Shown here piece by piece: positions 51,878 through 60,286 of a stretch of DNA of 64,000 bases; position 1 is the stretch's first letter, and each line of letters starts with the position of its first letter. This DNA comes from Methylobacterium platani (GTDB lineage Bacteria > Pseudomonadota > Alphaproteobacteria > Rhizobiales > Beijerinckiaceae): assembly GCF_001653715.1 (NCBI RefSeq), contig NZ_LWHQ01000002.1, forward strand, positions 36,224 through 100,223. Direction: 5' to 3'. The notes under the pieces are model-generated. The model saw only the letters and a program-made list of their open reading frames with translations. It searched no databases and was not told where the DNA came from. Position numbers and translations under genes: made by a program.

Positions 51878-53235
51878 CCGGACCGGACCGCCCACGAGAA
51901 GCATTGCGCTTTCAGCTCGAATGGCTCCCGCGGGCCTCCGATGACACGCCTGAACGTGCGACCGCGGCGGAGATCGGTATCCGCTTGGCCGATGGACGCT
52001 GCCTCACGCGGGTCGACGACACTTTCGCGCAGACGATCCGCGAGACGGCGCGCCTCTCGGCCTACCCGCTGGCCCTGTGGCTCGTCGCGAACTGGTGGCG
52101 CCTGCGCTGGGAACCCGTCGTCGACACGCCGGGCTGGCGCATGTCGCACCGTCTCGCCGCGGCGGGGAGTGGGTTCGTCTGGCCCGACATCGCGTTCAAT
52201 TCTGACGGAGACGTCGTACAGGTCTCGGCGCGACCGACGTCGGGTGCGGCGTACGAATCGATCGTCTACCTCACGGGCGCAGACGTCGTCGTGAAGGCGG
52301 AAGCCTTCGTCGCTGCGGTCGATCGTTTCGTCGAGACCGTGGTCGCGCGGCTCCTGGCGACCGGGCACGGATCGTCGGATCTCGTCACTCTCTGGAAAGA
52401 GGTGACGGAGGAGCGCCGCGATCCGGAGCTGACGCGATGGCGTCGCCTCGAAGCCATGATGGGCTACGATCCCGACGAGAGTTCCCCTGCGGAGATGAGC
52501 GACCTGCTCGCGTTCGAGCAGGAATGGGGCGACGATGCCATCGAGGATATCGCCGCCGCAGCGAAAGGCCGGACGGTCGAGACCATCCGCACGCTGATGA
52601 GCGAGGCTCGTCCGTACGCCGCCGCCGCGACCGTTCCGGATGCAGTCCTCATCCGCGTGAAGGACGGTCTTCTCGGCCGCGACGAGCATCCATGGCGGGC
52701 CGGCTACACGCTCGCCAAGCTCGCGCGTCGGCAGTACGGTCTCGATCACGGGCCTATCGGCACCGAGAGACTTTCGGAAATTTTCGACGTTTTTGCGGAC
52801 CGGATCACGCACCATCCGACCGCGTCGCCGTGTGGTGCGATCTTTCGGGGACATCCCGACGCGGACGAGCTCAGCATCGTTCTGTCCGCCAGATCCGCTC
52901 GCTCCCGGCGCTTCGAATTCGTGCGCCTGGTCGGCGGCCATCTGGCGGATTGGTCGGGGGACAGGCTGATTGCCGCGACCCGTGCGAAGACTGCACGGCA
53001 GAAGATGCAGCGGGCCTTCGCGGCGGAATTCCTCTGTCCCGTCGAAGGGCTTCGCGAGATGCTGGGCGGGCAGCCCGCCGACGAGGACTTCATCGACGAA
53101 GCGGCGGAGCGCTACGACGTATCCTCGGAGCTGGTCCGTCGCATGATCCACAACGGCGGATTGGATGCCGCGCCGGAGATCGCGCGAGGGCTTCCGGTAC
53201 GGTCACCGGAAGCCCTGGACCTGTACGACGTCTGA
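51874..53235 (+). CDS. Degenerate ImmA/IrrE-like protein of unknown function
   Basis: A 453-residue protein (from GTG 51874; an ATG at 51826 would add 16 residues). The N-terminal ~130 residues include LWLVANWWRLRWEPVVDTPGWRMSHRL and FVWPDIAFNSDGDVVQVSAR, a region I cannot assign. The C-terminal third resembles the ImmA/IrrE fold: RFEFVRLVGGHLADW at the place of the zinc helix, QRAFAAEFLCPVEGLREML (FAAE-L-P motif) and IDEAAERYDVSSELVRRMIHN. The HExxH metal site is missing; only His356 remains. It is therefore probably not a peptidase but may keep a regulatory or binding role. Translationally coupled to the small gene before it. Confidence 0.75.
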   Translation: MTGPDRPREALRFQLEWLPRASDDTPERATAAEIGIRLADGRCLTRVDDTFAQTIRETARLSAYPLALWLVANWWRLRWEPVVDTPGWRMSHRLAAAGSGFVWPDIAFNSDGDVVQVSARPTSGAAYESIVYLTGADVVVKAEAFVAAVDRFVETVVARLLATGHGSSDLVTLWKEVTEERRDPELTRWRRLEAMMGYDPDESSPAEMSDLLAFEQEWGDDAIEDIAAAAKGRTVETIRTLMSEARPYAAAATVPDAVLIRVKDGLLGRDEHPWRAGYTLAKLARRQYGLDHGPIGTERLSEIFDVFADRITHHPTASPCGAIFRGHPDADELSIVLSARSARSRRFEFVRLVGGHLADWSGDRLIAATRAKTARQKMQRAFAAEFLCPVEGLREMLGGQPADEDFIDEAAERYDVSSELVRRMIHNGGLDAAPEIARGLPVRSPEALDLYDV

Positions 53236-53238
53236 GGT

Positions 53239-53262
53239 CGTTCCCCGCTCGGGCGAGGAACG
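53239..53262. terminator. Bidirectional terminator hairpin between the IrrE-like gene and serA
   Basis: CGTTCC (53239-53244) pairs with GGAACG (53257-53262), and CGC with GCG inside, with a single c/a mismatch and a TCGG tetraloop. It lies in the 39-base gap between two convergent stops. Confidence 0.65.
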
Positions 53263-53274
53263 GCCCGTCCCGCC

Positions 53275-54522
53275 TCACCGGCGCTCGTAGAGCAGGCGCG
53301 CCCGGATCGTGCCGTCGATGGCGCGCAGCTCTTCGAGCAGGGCCTCCGGATCGACGTCGGTCGCGTCGGTCTCGACCACCACGTAACCGACCTCGCCGTC
53401 GGTCTGGTAGAACTGCGCCGCGATGTTGATCTGCTTGCGGGCGAAGGTCTCGTTGAGGCGCCCGAGCATGCCCGGCAGGTTGCGCTGGACGTGGATGAAG
53501 CGCAGGCCGGTCGGCCGGGCCGGCAGCTGCACCTGCGGGAAGTTCACCGCGCCGACCGTCGAGCCGATATCCGAGTAGTCGACGAGCTTGCGGGCCACCT
53601 CGGCGCCGATGCGCTCCTGCGCCTCCTCGGTCGAGCCGCCGATATGCGGGGTGAGGATGACGTTCTCGAGCCCCTGGAGCGGCGAGTTGAACCGCTCGGC
53701 ATTCGATTTCGGCTCGACCGGGAACACGTCGACGGCCGCACCCCGCAGGTGGCCGTCCCTGAGGGCGGAGGCGAGGGCGTCGAGGTCGACCACCGTGCCG
53801 CGGGAATTGTTGATGAGGTACGAGCCCGGCTTCATCGCCCGGATCTCGGCCTCGCCGATCATGTTGTTCGTCGAGGCGGTCTCGGGCACGTGCAGCGAGA
53901 CCACGTCGCTCTGGGACAGCAGGGCGGTCAGGCTGTCGACCGGCTCGGTGTTGCCGTGGCGCAGGCGGTCGGTGAGGTCGTGGAAGATCACCCGCATGCC
54001 CATCGCCTCGGCGAGGTTCGAGAGCTGCGAGCCGATATTGCCGTAGCCGATGATGCCGAGCGTCTTGCCGCGGACCTCGAACGAGCCGTTCGCCGACTTG
54101 TCCCAGCCGCCGACATGGGCCGAGACCGAGCGCGGCACGATGCGGCGCAGCAGCATCACGATCTCGCCGATGACCAGTTCGGCCACCGAGCGGGTGTTGG
54201 AGAACGGCGCGTTGAAGACCGGGATGCCGCGCCGGCGCGCCGCCTCGAGGTCGACCTGGTTGGTGCCGACCGAGAAGCAACCGACGGCCATCAGCCGGTC
54301 GGCGGCCTCGAAGGCGGCCTCGTCGAGCTGCGTGCGCGAGCGGATGCCGACGATGTGGACGCCCTTGAGGGCCTGGCGCAGGTCGGCCGGGTCGAGGGCC
54401 TTGGCGAGCCGTGTGACCGTGACGTAGCCGGACGCCTCGAGCAGCGACACCGCGCTGTCGTTGATGCCTTCGAGCAGCAGGACGCGAATCTTGTCCTTGG
54501 GCAGTGAGAGCTTGTCGGCCAT
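53275..54522 (-). CDS. serA: D-3-phosphoglycerate dehydrogenase
   Basis: First enzyme of serine synthesis, 415 residues, the short form with one ACT domain as in E. coli. It has LLLEGINDSAVSLLEASGY, GIRSRTQLDEAAFEAADRL, the NAD site GIIGYGNIGSQLSNLAEAMG, catalytic Arg in NNSRGTVVDLDALASAL, Glu in VDVFPVEP and His in VILTPHIGGSTEEAQ. The ACT domain at the end (RNLPGMLGRLNETFARKQINIAAQF) suggests serine feedback. ATG 54522 begins MADKLSLPKDKIRVLLLEG as in relatives. In a methylotroph it would also link to the serine cycle; that is inference. Confidence 0.96.
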   Translation of the reverse strand: MADKLSLPKDKIRVLLLEGINDSAVSLLEASGYVTVTRLAKALDPADLRQALKGVHIVGIRSRTQLDEAAFEAADRLMAVGCFSVGTNQVDLEAARRRGIPVFNAPFSNTRSVAELVIGEIVMLLRRIVPRSVSAHVGGWDKSANGSFEVRGKTLGIIGYGNIGSQLSNLAEAMGMRVIFHDLTDRLRHGNTEPVDSLTALLSQSDVVSLHVPETASTNNMIGEAEIRAMKPGSYLINNSRGTVVDLDALASALRDGHLRGAAVDVFPVEPKSNAERFNSPLQGLENVILTPHIGGSTEEAQERIGAEVARKLVDYSDIGSTVGAVNFPQVQLPARPTGLRFIHVQRNLPGMLGRLNETFARKQINIAAQFYQTDGEVGYVVVETDATDVDPEALLEELRAIDGTIRARLLYERR

Positions 54523-54787
54523 GGCGGTCTTCTTGGGAAACGGGAGCCCGATACCGCGGGAGGTGCGGGCCGGTCGGCGCGAGCGATAGGAGAGCGCGCG
54601 CCGCAACGCAATATAAGGCTGCCCGCCTGCAGGGCAGCGCTGCGCCTGATGCGGGCAGAGTGCCCCGCCCCCGATGCCCCGTTGCCCGCTTGGCGATCGG
54701 GGCGACCCCGTGCCCCCTTGCCGTCGCCGTCGGGTGGTGCTCCACCCGTCGCGGCAACGATCCCGGCAAGCCAGGAAGAGACCGTCG

Positions 54788-55384
54788 ATGCCCCTCACGC
54801 CCCGGATGCGCCGCGCCGCGATCCCGCTCCTCGTCTTCGCCCTCGGCCTCGCGGTGCTCGGCCTCACCGCCAGCCTGATGCTCGGCCGTCCGGTCGCCAC
54901 CGGCGCGAGCGCGGTCGGCGGGCCGTTCACCCTGGTGAACCAGGACGGCCGCACCGTCACCGACCGGGACTTCGCCGGCAAGCCGCACCTGGTGTTCTTC
55001 GGCTTCACCCACTGCCCGGACATCTGCCCGACCACCCTGCAGCAGATCTCCGACGTGCTGGCGGCGCTCGGATCGCAGGGGCGCGACGTGAAGGCGCTGT
55101 TCGTCACCGTCGATCCCGAGCGCGACGACCCGAAGGCGCTCAAGGAATACCTGTCGAGCTTCGATCCCCGCATCGTCGGCCTGACCGGCTCGCCCGAGGC
55201 GGTGGCCGCCACCGTCAAGGCGTACCGCGCCTACAGCCGCAAGGTGCCGCTGAAGGACGGCGACTACACGATGGAGCACACCGCGCTCGTCTACATCATG
55301 GACGGGCGCGGCAACTTCGTCGGCTCGCTCAACCTGATGCGTCCGGCGGCCGACGCCGCCGCCGAGGTGGCGCGCCAGCTCTGA
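54788..55384 (+). CDS. SCO1/SenC-family copper chaperone
   Basis: A 198-residue membrane-anchored thioredoxin-fold protein for copper delivery to cytochrome c oxidase. One N-terminal hydrophobic segment (IPLLVFALGLAVLGLTASLML), then GGPFTLVNQDGRTVTDRDFAGKPHLVFFGFTHC. The copper ligands are CPDIC and the distal His in MEHTALVYIMDGRG. VDPERDDPKALKEYL is the usual SCO stretch. ATG 54788 follows AGGAAGAG; a longer frame from 54674 is not conserved. Its last 56 bases overlap the 3' end of the convergent glycosyltransferase gene. No oxidase genes are beside it. Confidence 0.92.
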   Translation: MPLTPRMRRAAIPLLVFALGLAVLGLTASLMLGRPVATGASAVGGPFTLVNQDGRTVTDRDFAGKPHLVFFGFTHCPDICPTTLQQISDVLAALGSQGRDVKALFVTVDPERDDPKALKEYLSSFDPRIVGLTGSPEAVAATVKAYRAYSRKVPLKDGDYTMEHTALVYIMDGRGNFVGSLNLMRPAADAAAEVARQL

Positions 55385-57218
55385 CGGCCCGGCCCCGCCG
55401 CATCGCTCCGGTGCGGGAGGTGGCGGCCAGCCCGTGCTCGGTCTTGTTCCAGCGGTAGGGCGCCCGCAGCAGCTCGGCGAGGCCGAGCCAGGCCGCGAGG
55501 CTGACGAGGCCGAAATAGAGCGGCAGCAGCAGCACCCAGGGGGCGAGGCCGGGCCAGCCCCGCCGCCGGCAGCCGACGAGCGCCGGCAGCCACATCGCGC
55601 CGAGGCCCGCCGCGGCGACCGCGACGCCCGACGCCGTCACCAGGTTGGCGAGGGCGTCGGGCGCCGCCGGCAGCGGGTCGGTGAGGAGGTGCCGGGCCGC
55701 CAGCGCGATCCCGACCGGGTAGGCGAGGGCGCAGACCACCGTGCCCGGGACCATCGCCACGGCGCAGAGCAGGCCGAGGGGGCCGAGGCGGCGGAACGCC
55801 CGGACGGGGTGCCGGCTGTGGGTGATCGTGGTCTGGACGAAGCCCTTCATCCAGCGGATGCGCTGGCGCAGCCAGGGCCGGAGGGCGGCCGGGGCCTCCT
55901 CCAGGGTCGCGAGCGGCAGGTCGCCGACCCGGTAGCCGGCCAGCGACAGGCGCAGGCCCAGATCGGCATCCTCGGTGACGTTCCAGGCGTCCCAGCCGTG
56001 CAGCTCGCGGAGGACCTGCGTGCGGAAATGCGTGGTCGTGCCGCCGAGCGGCACCGGCAGGTGCGCGGCGGTGAGGAGCGGCAGCAGCACGTCGAACAGG
56101 GCGGCGTATTCGAGGGTGAAGCAACGGGTGAGCCAGGAATCGTCGGTATTGTCGATCACCAGCCGCCCCTGCAGGCAGGCGAGCCGGTCGGAGCCGGCGC
56201 GAAACAGCGCGGCCGCCGCCTTGAGCTGGCGGGGATCCGGCACGTCCTCGGCGTCGTAGACCACGAGGTGCTCGCCGCGGGCGAGGGGCAGGGCGACGTT
56301 GAGGGCCCGCGGCTTGGTGCGCGGCAGGCCGGCGGGCGCCGTCACCACCTCGAAGCGTGCCGGCAGCGGCAGGGCGGCGAGCGCCGCCGCCGTGGCGGCG
56401 TCGTCGGCCTCGATCACGAATTTCAGGTCGAGCTTCGAGGCCGGGTAGTCGAGGCGCGCCAGCGCGCTCACCAGGCGCGGCACCACCTTCGTCTCGCGGT
56501 AGAGCGCCACCAGCACGGTGTAGACCGGCAGCTCGGCCTCCGGCACGGGCGCGAGGTCCGGCAGGGGCGCGGGCCGCAGCAGCGGGGCGGCGAGGCGGAA
56601 CACGACCACCGCCAGCACCGTGAGGTTGAGGAGCGCCAGGGCGAGGAGCTGCAGCCAGGCGGCGGCGTCGAGGAGCAGCAGGCAGGCCGCGCCCGCGAGC
56701 AGGAGGGCGAGGATCTGCGCCGGATGCAGGCCCGGCCGGTAGGCCCAGTCGGGGGCCCGCACCTCCAGCGTCTCGGCGGCCCGTGCCGCGGCGCGTGGGC
56801 CGGCGGTCGCCAGCACCGCGGCGGCGAGCAGGGCCGGCGTGGTGAACACGGCCCCCGGCGGCGCCCCGGTCGCGAGGAGCGCGGCCACCGCCCCGGGCGG
56901 CGGCGCCAGGACGACCTCGCCGCCGGCACCGACGGCGGCCCCGTGGCGGATGTCGTCCGGGAAGCGGACCGCGGGATGCAGGGCGAGGCCGGCGCCGCGG
57001 AACGGCCGGCCGAGCGCCCGGGCGAGGGCGGCGTAATAGGCGGCCTCGCTCATCAGGCCGGCCCGCAAAAGGGCGGCCGCCGGCTCCGTGCCCTCCCGCC
57101 GCGCCAGGGCGGCGGCGTCGCGCACGAGCCCGAGATCGACGCCCTGGCCGAGCAGGAAGGCGAGCTCGCCCGGGAGCGTGACCGCGGCCCCGTGCGGGGA
57201 CCGGACCTCGACGAACAT
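55329..57218 (-). CDS. Cellulose-synthase-like glycosyltransferase family 2 with N-terminal MshEN/GspE-N-like domain
   Basis: A 629-residue membrane GT2. The first ~110 residues resemble the GspE-N/MshEN fold (FLLGQGVDLGLVRDAA, AALLRAGLMSEAAYYAALARALGRPF). Two membrane segments are followed by the catalytic domain: YTVLVALYRETKVVPRLVSAL, VIEADDAATAAAL, VVYDAEDVPDPRQL, TEDADLGLRLSLAGYRVG and QRIRWMKGFVQT (the D, D, D, QxxRW set of processive enzymes). Four more hydrophobic stretches follow. A polysaccharide is the likely product, unidentified. MshEN domains can bind cyclic-di-GMP, tempting given the GGDEF proteins here. The final ~18 residues are antisense to the SCO1 gene and probably not conserved. 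Confidence 0.88.
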   Translation of the reverse strand: MFVEVRSPHGAAVTLPGELAFLLGQGVDLGLVRDAAALARREGTEPAAALLRAGLMSEAAYYAALARALGRPFRGAGLALHPAVRFPDDIRHGAAVGAGGEVVLAPPPGAVAALLATGAPPGAVFTTPALLAAAVLATAGPRAAARAAETLEVRAPDWAYRPGLHPAQILALLLAGAACLLLLDAAAWLQLLALALLNLTVLAVVVFRLAAPLLRPAPLPDLAPVPEAELPVYTVLVALYRETKVVPRLVSALARLDYPASKLDLKFVIEADDAATAAALAALPLPARFEVVTAPAGLPRTKPRALNVALPLARGEHLVVYDAEDVPDPRQLKAAAALFRAGSDRLACLQGRLVIDNTDDSWLTRCFTLEYAALFDVLLPLLTAAHLPVPLGGTTTHFRTQVLRELHGWDAWNVTEDADLGLRLSLAGYRVGDLPLATLEEAPAALRPWLRQRIRWMKGFVQTTITHSRHPVRAFRRLGPLGLLCAVAMVPGTVVCALAYPVGIALAARHLLTDPLPAAPDALANLVTASGVAVAAAGLGAMWLPALVGCRRRGWPGLAPWVLLLPLYFGLVSLAAWLGLAELLRAPYRWNKTEHGLAATSRTGAMRRGRAVRAGAPPRRRRRPPDASG

Positions 57219-57276
57219 CGCGGGCCTTTCCGAAGTTGCCGGCTCCCCCCGGCGGAGGTTCGTGGTACGAGAGCCT

Positions 57277-58188
57277 ATGGCTCTCCCCGTCCCCGCAACA
57301 GCGTCGCGCCCCTTCGCCGGCGGATTCCTCGCGACCGTGGCGCGGGTGCCGCAGCGTCACGTCCGCCGGGCGCTGGCGGTCCTGGTCGCCTGCCTGACGC
57401 CGGCGGTCGCGCCGGCCGCCGAGGCGGTGACGGTCCCGAATTTCTGGAACCCCCGCGCCCGGCTGGAACGGCCGGAGCCGCCCCAGACCACCCGGCCGGT
57501 GCGGGTCCTCACCGACGACGAGTACCCGCCGCTCCACTTCGCCGGACCGGACGGCAACCCGACCGGGTTCTCCGTCGAGCTCGTCCGGGCGGCCTGCGAG
57601 AAGCTCGGCCTGACCTGCACCGTGCAGGTGCGCCGGTTCGACACGCTGCTCGACGCGCTCCAGGCCAATCAGGGCGACGTGGTGGCGGCCGCCGTACCGC
57701 TCACCGCGTCCCTGCGCGCCGGCTACCGGGCGACCCGGCCGTATTTCCGCTGGCCCGCCCGCTTCGCGGTGCGGGGCGACAAGGCCCTGCCGGCGCCGGA
57801 CGCGGCGGTGATCGCCGCGCATCCGACCGGCGTGGTCTCGGGCACCGCGCACGAGGCCTACCTGCGCACCTTCTTCCACGCGACGCCGAAGACCTACCCG
57901 GACCTCGGCACCGCCGAGGCGGCCCTGCGCCGCGGCGAGATCGAGTACCTGTTCGGCGACGGGCTGGCGCTGGCGCTCTGGATCGGCGGCACCGACTCGG
58001 CGGCCTGCTGCGCCTTCTCGGGCGGCGACTACCTCGAGAACCGCTACTTCGGCGAGGGCATCGGCCTCGTCACCCGCAAGGAGGACGAGGCCCTGGCCCG
58101 CGCCCTCGACGACGCGCTCCAGCGGCTGTGGGACGAGGGCAAGTACGCCGAGCTGTACCTGCGGTTCTTCCCGGTCGGCCCGTTCTGA
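57277..58188 (+). CDS. Extracellular solute-binding protein family 3 (amino-acid-type)
   Basis: A 303-residue periplasmic protein. The N-terminus is long (about 50 residues) with a signal segment VRRALAVLVACLTPAVAPAAEA. The binding fold shows VRVLTDDEYPPLHFAGPDGNPTGFSVELVRAACEKLGL, LLDALQANQGDVVAAAVPL, YFRWPARFAVRGD, GVVSGTAHEAYL and YFGEGIGLVTRKEDEALARALDDAL. No permease or ATPase is adjacent, so it is an orphan binding protein and might serve sensing or a remote transporter. It is divergent from the glycosyltransferase with a 58-base gap. Confidence 0.88.
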   Translation: MALPVPATASRPFAGGFLATVARVPQRHVRRALAVLVACLTPAVAPAAEAVTVPNFWNPRARLERPEPPQTTRPVRVLTDDEYPPLHFAGPDGNPTGFSVELVRAACEKLGLTCTVQVRRFDTLLDALQANQGDVVAAAVPLTASLRAGYRATRPYFRWPARFAVRGDKALPAPDAAVIAAHPTGVVSGTAHEAYLRTFFHATPKTYPDLGTAEAALRRGEIEYLFGDGLALALWIGGTDSAACCAFSGGDYLENRYFGEGIGLVTRKEDEALARALDDALQRLWDEGKYAELYLRFFPVGPF

Positions 58189-58204
58189 GCGGGTGCCCGC
58201 CGCG

Positions 58205-58999
58205 TCACCCCTTGGGTGGCCGCGGCACGAAGGGATGCGTGCTCGACAGCCCGCCGTCGACGGCGAGCGCTTGGCCGTTGACGTAGGAGGCGTCCTCGCT
58301 CGCCAGGAACACGGCCGCCGCGGCGATCTCCTCCGGTGCGCCGGCCCGGCGCGAGGGGTTGAGCTGGCCGATGCGGTCCGCCTTGCCCTTCGCCCGGGCG
58401 GCGGCGAACAGGCCCGCCGTCATGCCGGTCTCGATCAGCCCGGGGCAGACGGCGTTGATCCTGAGGCCCGTCCCCGCGAAGGCGTCGGCGGCGGTCTGGA
58501 CCAGGCTGATCACCCCGGCCTTGCTGGCGCTGTAGGCCGCCCCGGCCGCGTTGGCGCGCAAGCCCGCCACCGAAGCGGTGCAGACGATCGCCCCGCCGCC
58601 GTGGCGCAGGAGGAGCGGGGCACCGTGCTTGATCGCCAGGAAGGCGCCGATCAGGTTGACCCGCAGGACCTCCTCCCACAACGCCACGCTCTGCTCGGCG
58701 AACGGCACGGTGCCGCCGCCGATGCCCGCATTGGCGTGGATCGCGTCGAGCCGGCCGAATTCCCGTTCGGCGGCCGCCAGGAATCCCGTGACGTCGCCCT
58801 CGCGGCCGGCATCGGCCGCAAGCGCCAGCGCCCGGCCGCCCTCGGCGGCGATCAGCGCCGCGGTCTCCTCGACGCTGCCCGGATCCCGGTCGACGACGGC
58901 GACCGCCGCACCCTCGCGGGCAAAGTGCAGGGCGGAGGCGCGGCCGATGCCGCTGCCGGCGCCGGTGACGAGAACCGCCTTGTCGGTGAAGCGTGCCAT
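58205..58999 (-). CDS. Short-chain dehydrogenase/reductase
   Basis: A 264-residue NAD(P)-dependent oxidoreductase with cofactor motif VLVTGAGSGIGRASALHFAREG, an acidic residue after strand 2 (VAVVDRDPG, favouring NAD), IHANAGIGGG (NNAG equivalent), catalytic Ser in VCTASVAGL and Tyr/Lys in YSASKAG. The C-terminus ASYVNGQALAVDGGLSS is typical. It is 40 bases downstream of a second SDR gene on the same strand, so they form a likely two-gene operon acting on related alcohol or keto substrates, which I cannot name. Confidence 0.9.
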   Translation of the reverse strand: MARFTDKAVLVTGAGSGIGRASALHFAREGAAVAVVDRDPGSVEETAALIAAEGGRALALAADAGREGDVTGFLAAAEREFGRLDAIHANAGIGGGTVPFAEQSVALWEEVLRVNLIGAFLAIKHGAPLLLRHGGGAIVCTASVAGLRANAAGAAYSASKAGVISLVQTAADAFAGTGLRINAVCPGLIETGMTAGLFAAARAKGKADRIGQLNPSRRAGAPEEIAAAAVFLASEDASYVNGQALAVDGGLSSTHPFVPRPPKG

Positions 59000-59039
59000 C
59001 CTGCCCTCGCGCCCGAAATCCCGTCACGCCCGAAGGGCG

Positions 59040-59837
59040 TCACGCGACCGTGTAGCCGCCGTCGATCACCAGCACCTGGCCGGTGTGGTAGGCCGAGGCC
59101 CCGCTCATCAGGTAGACGGCGATGCCGCCGAAATCCTCCGGCCGGCCGAAGCGGCGGGCGGGGATGCGCGGCAGGTTGAGGGTGACGAACTTCTCGTTCG
59201 CCATCAGGCCCGCCGTCATGTCGCTCTCGATCCAGCCCGGCAGGATCGCGTTGGCGGTGACGCCGTAGCGGGCGAGCTCGACGGCGAGGGCCCGCACCAT
59301 CGCGTTGAGCGCCCCCTTGGTGGCGCCGTAATGCTCGTTGCGCGCCGCCCCGAGCAGCGAGGCGACGCTCGACGTGGCGACGAGCCGCCCGAAGGCGTCG
59401 CCGGCGCCGGCCCGCTCGGCCATGTGCCGGGCCGCGACCTGGAAGCTCGCCACCACCCCGTCGAGGTTGACCGCGAAGGTCTGCCGCCACTCCTCGGGCT
59501 CCCGCTCCAGGAACGAGCGCCGACCGCCCCCGGCCACGCCGGCATTGGCGAACATCCCGTCGACCCGGCCGAAGCGCGCGAGCGTCGCGTCGAAGGCGCG
59601 CCGCACGGAGTCCGGATCGGCGACGTCGCAGATCTCCGCCGCGACCGGGCTGCCGGCGGCTTCGAGGCGCTGGAGCGCGCGGCCGTTCTTGGCCTCGTCC
59701 CGCCCCCAGATCGAGACCGCGCAGCCGGCCCCGGCCAGCGCCTCCGCCATCCCGAGCCCGATGCCGCCATTGCCGCCGGTGACCACCGCCACCCGGCCGG
59801 TGAGATCGAACAGGCCCGCCACAGGTCTTTCGGTCAT
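59040..59837 (-). CDS. Short-chain dehydrogenase/reductase (3-oxoacyl-ACP reductase-like)
   Basis: A 265-residue SDR with VAVVTGGNGGIGLGMAEALAGAG, MFANAGVAGG, Ser in VATSSVASLL, Tyr/Lys in YGATKGAL and the end YHTGQVLVIDGGYTVA. After strand 2 the sequence is SIWGRDEAKN, where the Arg favours NADP. ATG 59837 follows GGGAGGATCC, a good ribosome site. It is first of the two-SDR unit. A true fatty-acid FabG role is unlikely because no fab genes are near. Confidence 0.9.
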   Translation of the reverse strand: MTERPVAGLFDLTGRVAVVTGGNGGIGLGMAEALAGAGCAVSIWGRDEAKNGRALQRLEAAGSPVAAEICDVADPDSVRRAFDATLARFGRVDGMFANAGVAGGGRRSFLEREPEEWRQTFAVNLDGVVASFQVAARHMAERAGAGDAFGRLVATSSVASLLGAARNEHYGATKGALNAMVRALAVELARYGVTANAILPGWIESDMTAGLMANEKFVTLNLPRIPARRFGRPEDFGGIAVYLMSGASAYHTGQVLVIDGGYTVA

Positions 59838-60025
59838 GGATCCTCCCGCACGCCGCCCTCTTCTCGGATCCGCGGATGCAACGATCGCGGGCGGAGCGGC
59901 CTTGCGGGTAACCCTTCCCGAAAGCGGTCGCCGGGGCAAGCCGCGTCCCGCTGCTCACGCATCGTCACGCTTGTCCGCCGCTCGCGGGCTCCCTATCATC
60001 TCGACGGCCCTCAGGATGCCATGCG

Positions 60026-60286
60026 ATGCCACCGACCGTGAAGACCAGCCGCGCCGCGCTCCTGGCGGATGCTCGTCGCGCCGGTTTGCTTGGAGAACGC
60101 ACCGAGCGGGTCAGCTTCGACGCGCCCGCGGCCCTGGTGCAGGCTGCCCTGCGTGAGACCGGTGCCTCCTCGATCGAGGAGCTCGGCATCGTGGCCCTGT
60201 CGGCCCTGGCCTGCCCGGATCCCGCCGCCGACGTCCTCAAGCGGCTGCGCGGAGAGCTCGGCGCAGACCACGCGCTTGACGTCTGA
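60026..60286 (+). CDS. Small putative antitoxin of a PIN-domain module
   Basis: An 86-residue protein with VKTSRAALLADARRAGLLGERTERVSFDAPAALVQAALRETGASSIEELGIVALSALACPD. The N-terminal part looks like a DNA-binding or helix-forming region, and the C-terminus would wrap the toxin, as in VapB-like antitoxins; no standard antitoxin family was recognised. CAGGA about ten bases upstream supports the ATG. Its end overlaps the PIN gene start by 11 bases, the normal antitoxin-first arrangement. The call rests mainly on that context. Confidence 0.65.
   Translation: MPPTVKTSRAALLADARRAGLLGERTERVSFDAPAALVQAALRETGASSIEELGIVALSALACPDPAADVLKRLRGELGADHALDV

Noticed and set aside
51410..53235. Calling the pair a type II toxin-antitoxin or defence system outright
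   Set aside because: The overlap and composition are suggestive, but no toxic or nucleic-acid-acting domain can be seen, so it is reported only as a candidate.
58189..58204. GCGGG-TG-CCCGC as a terminator between the binding protein and the SDR
   Set aside because: The two-base loop cannot form; a shorter stem would be weak.
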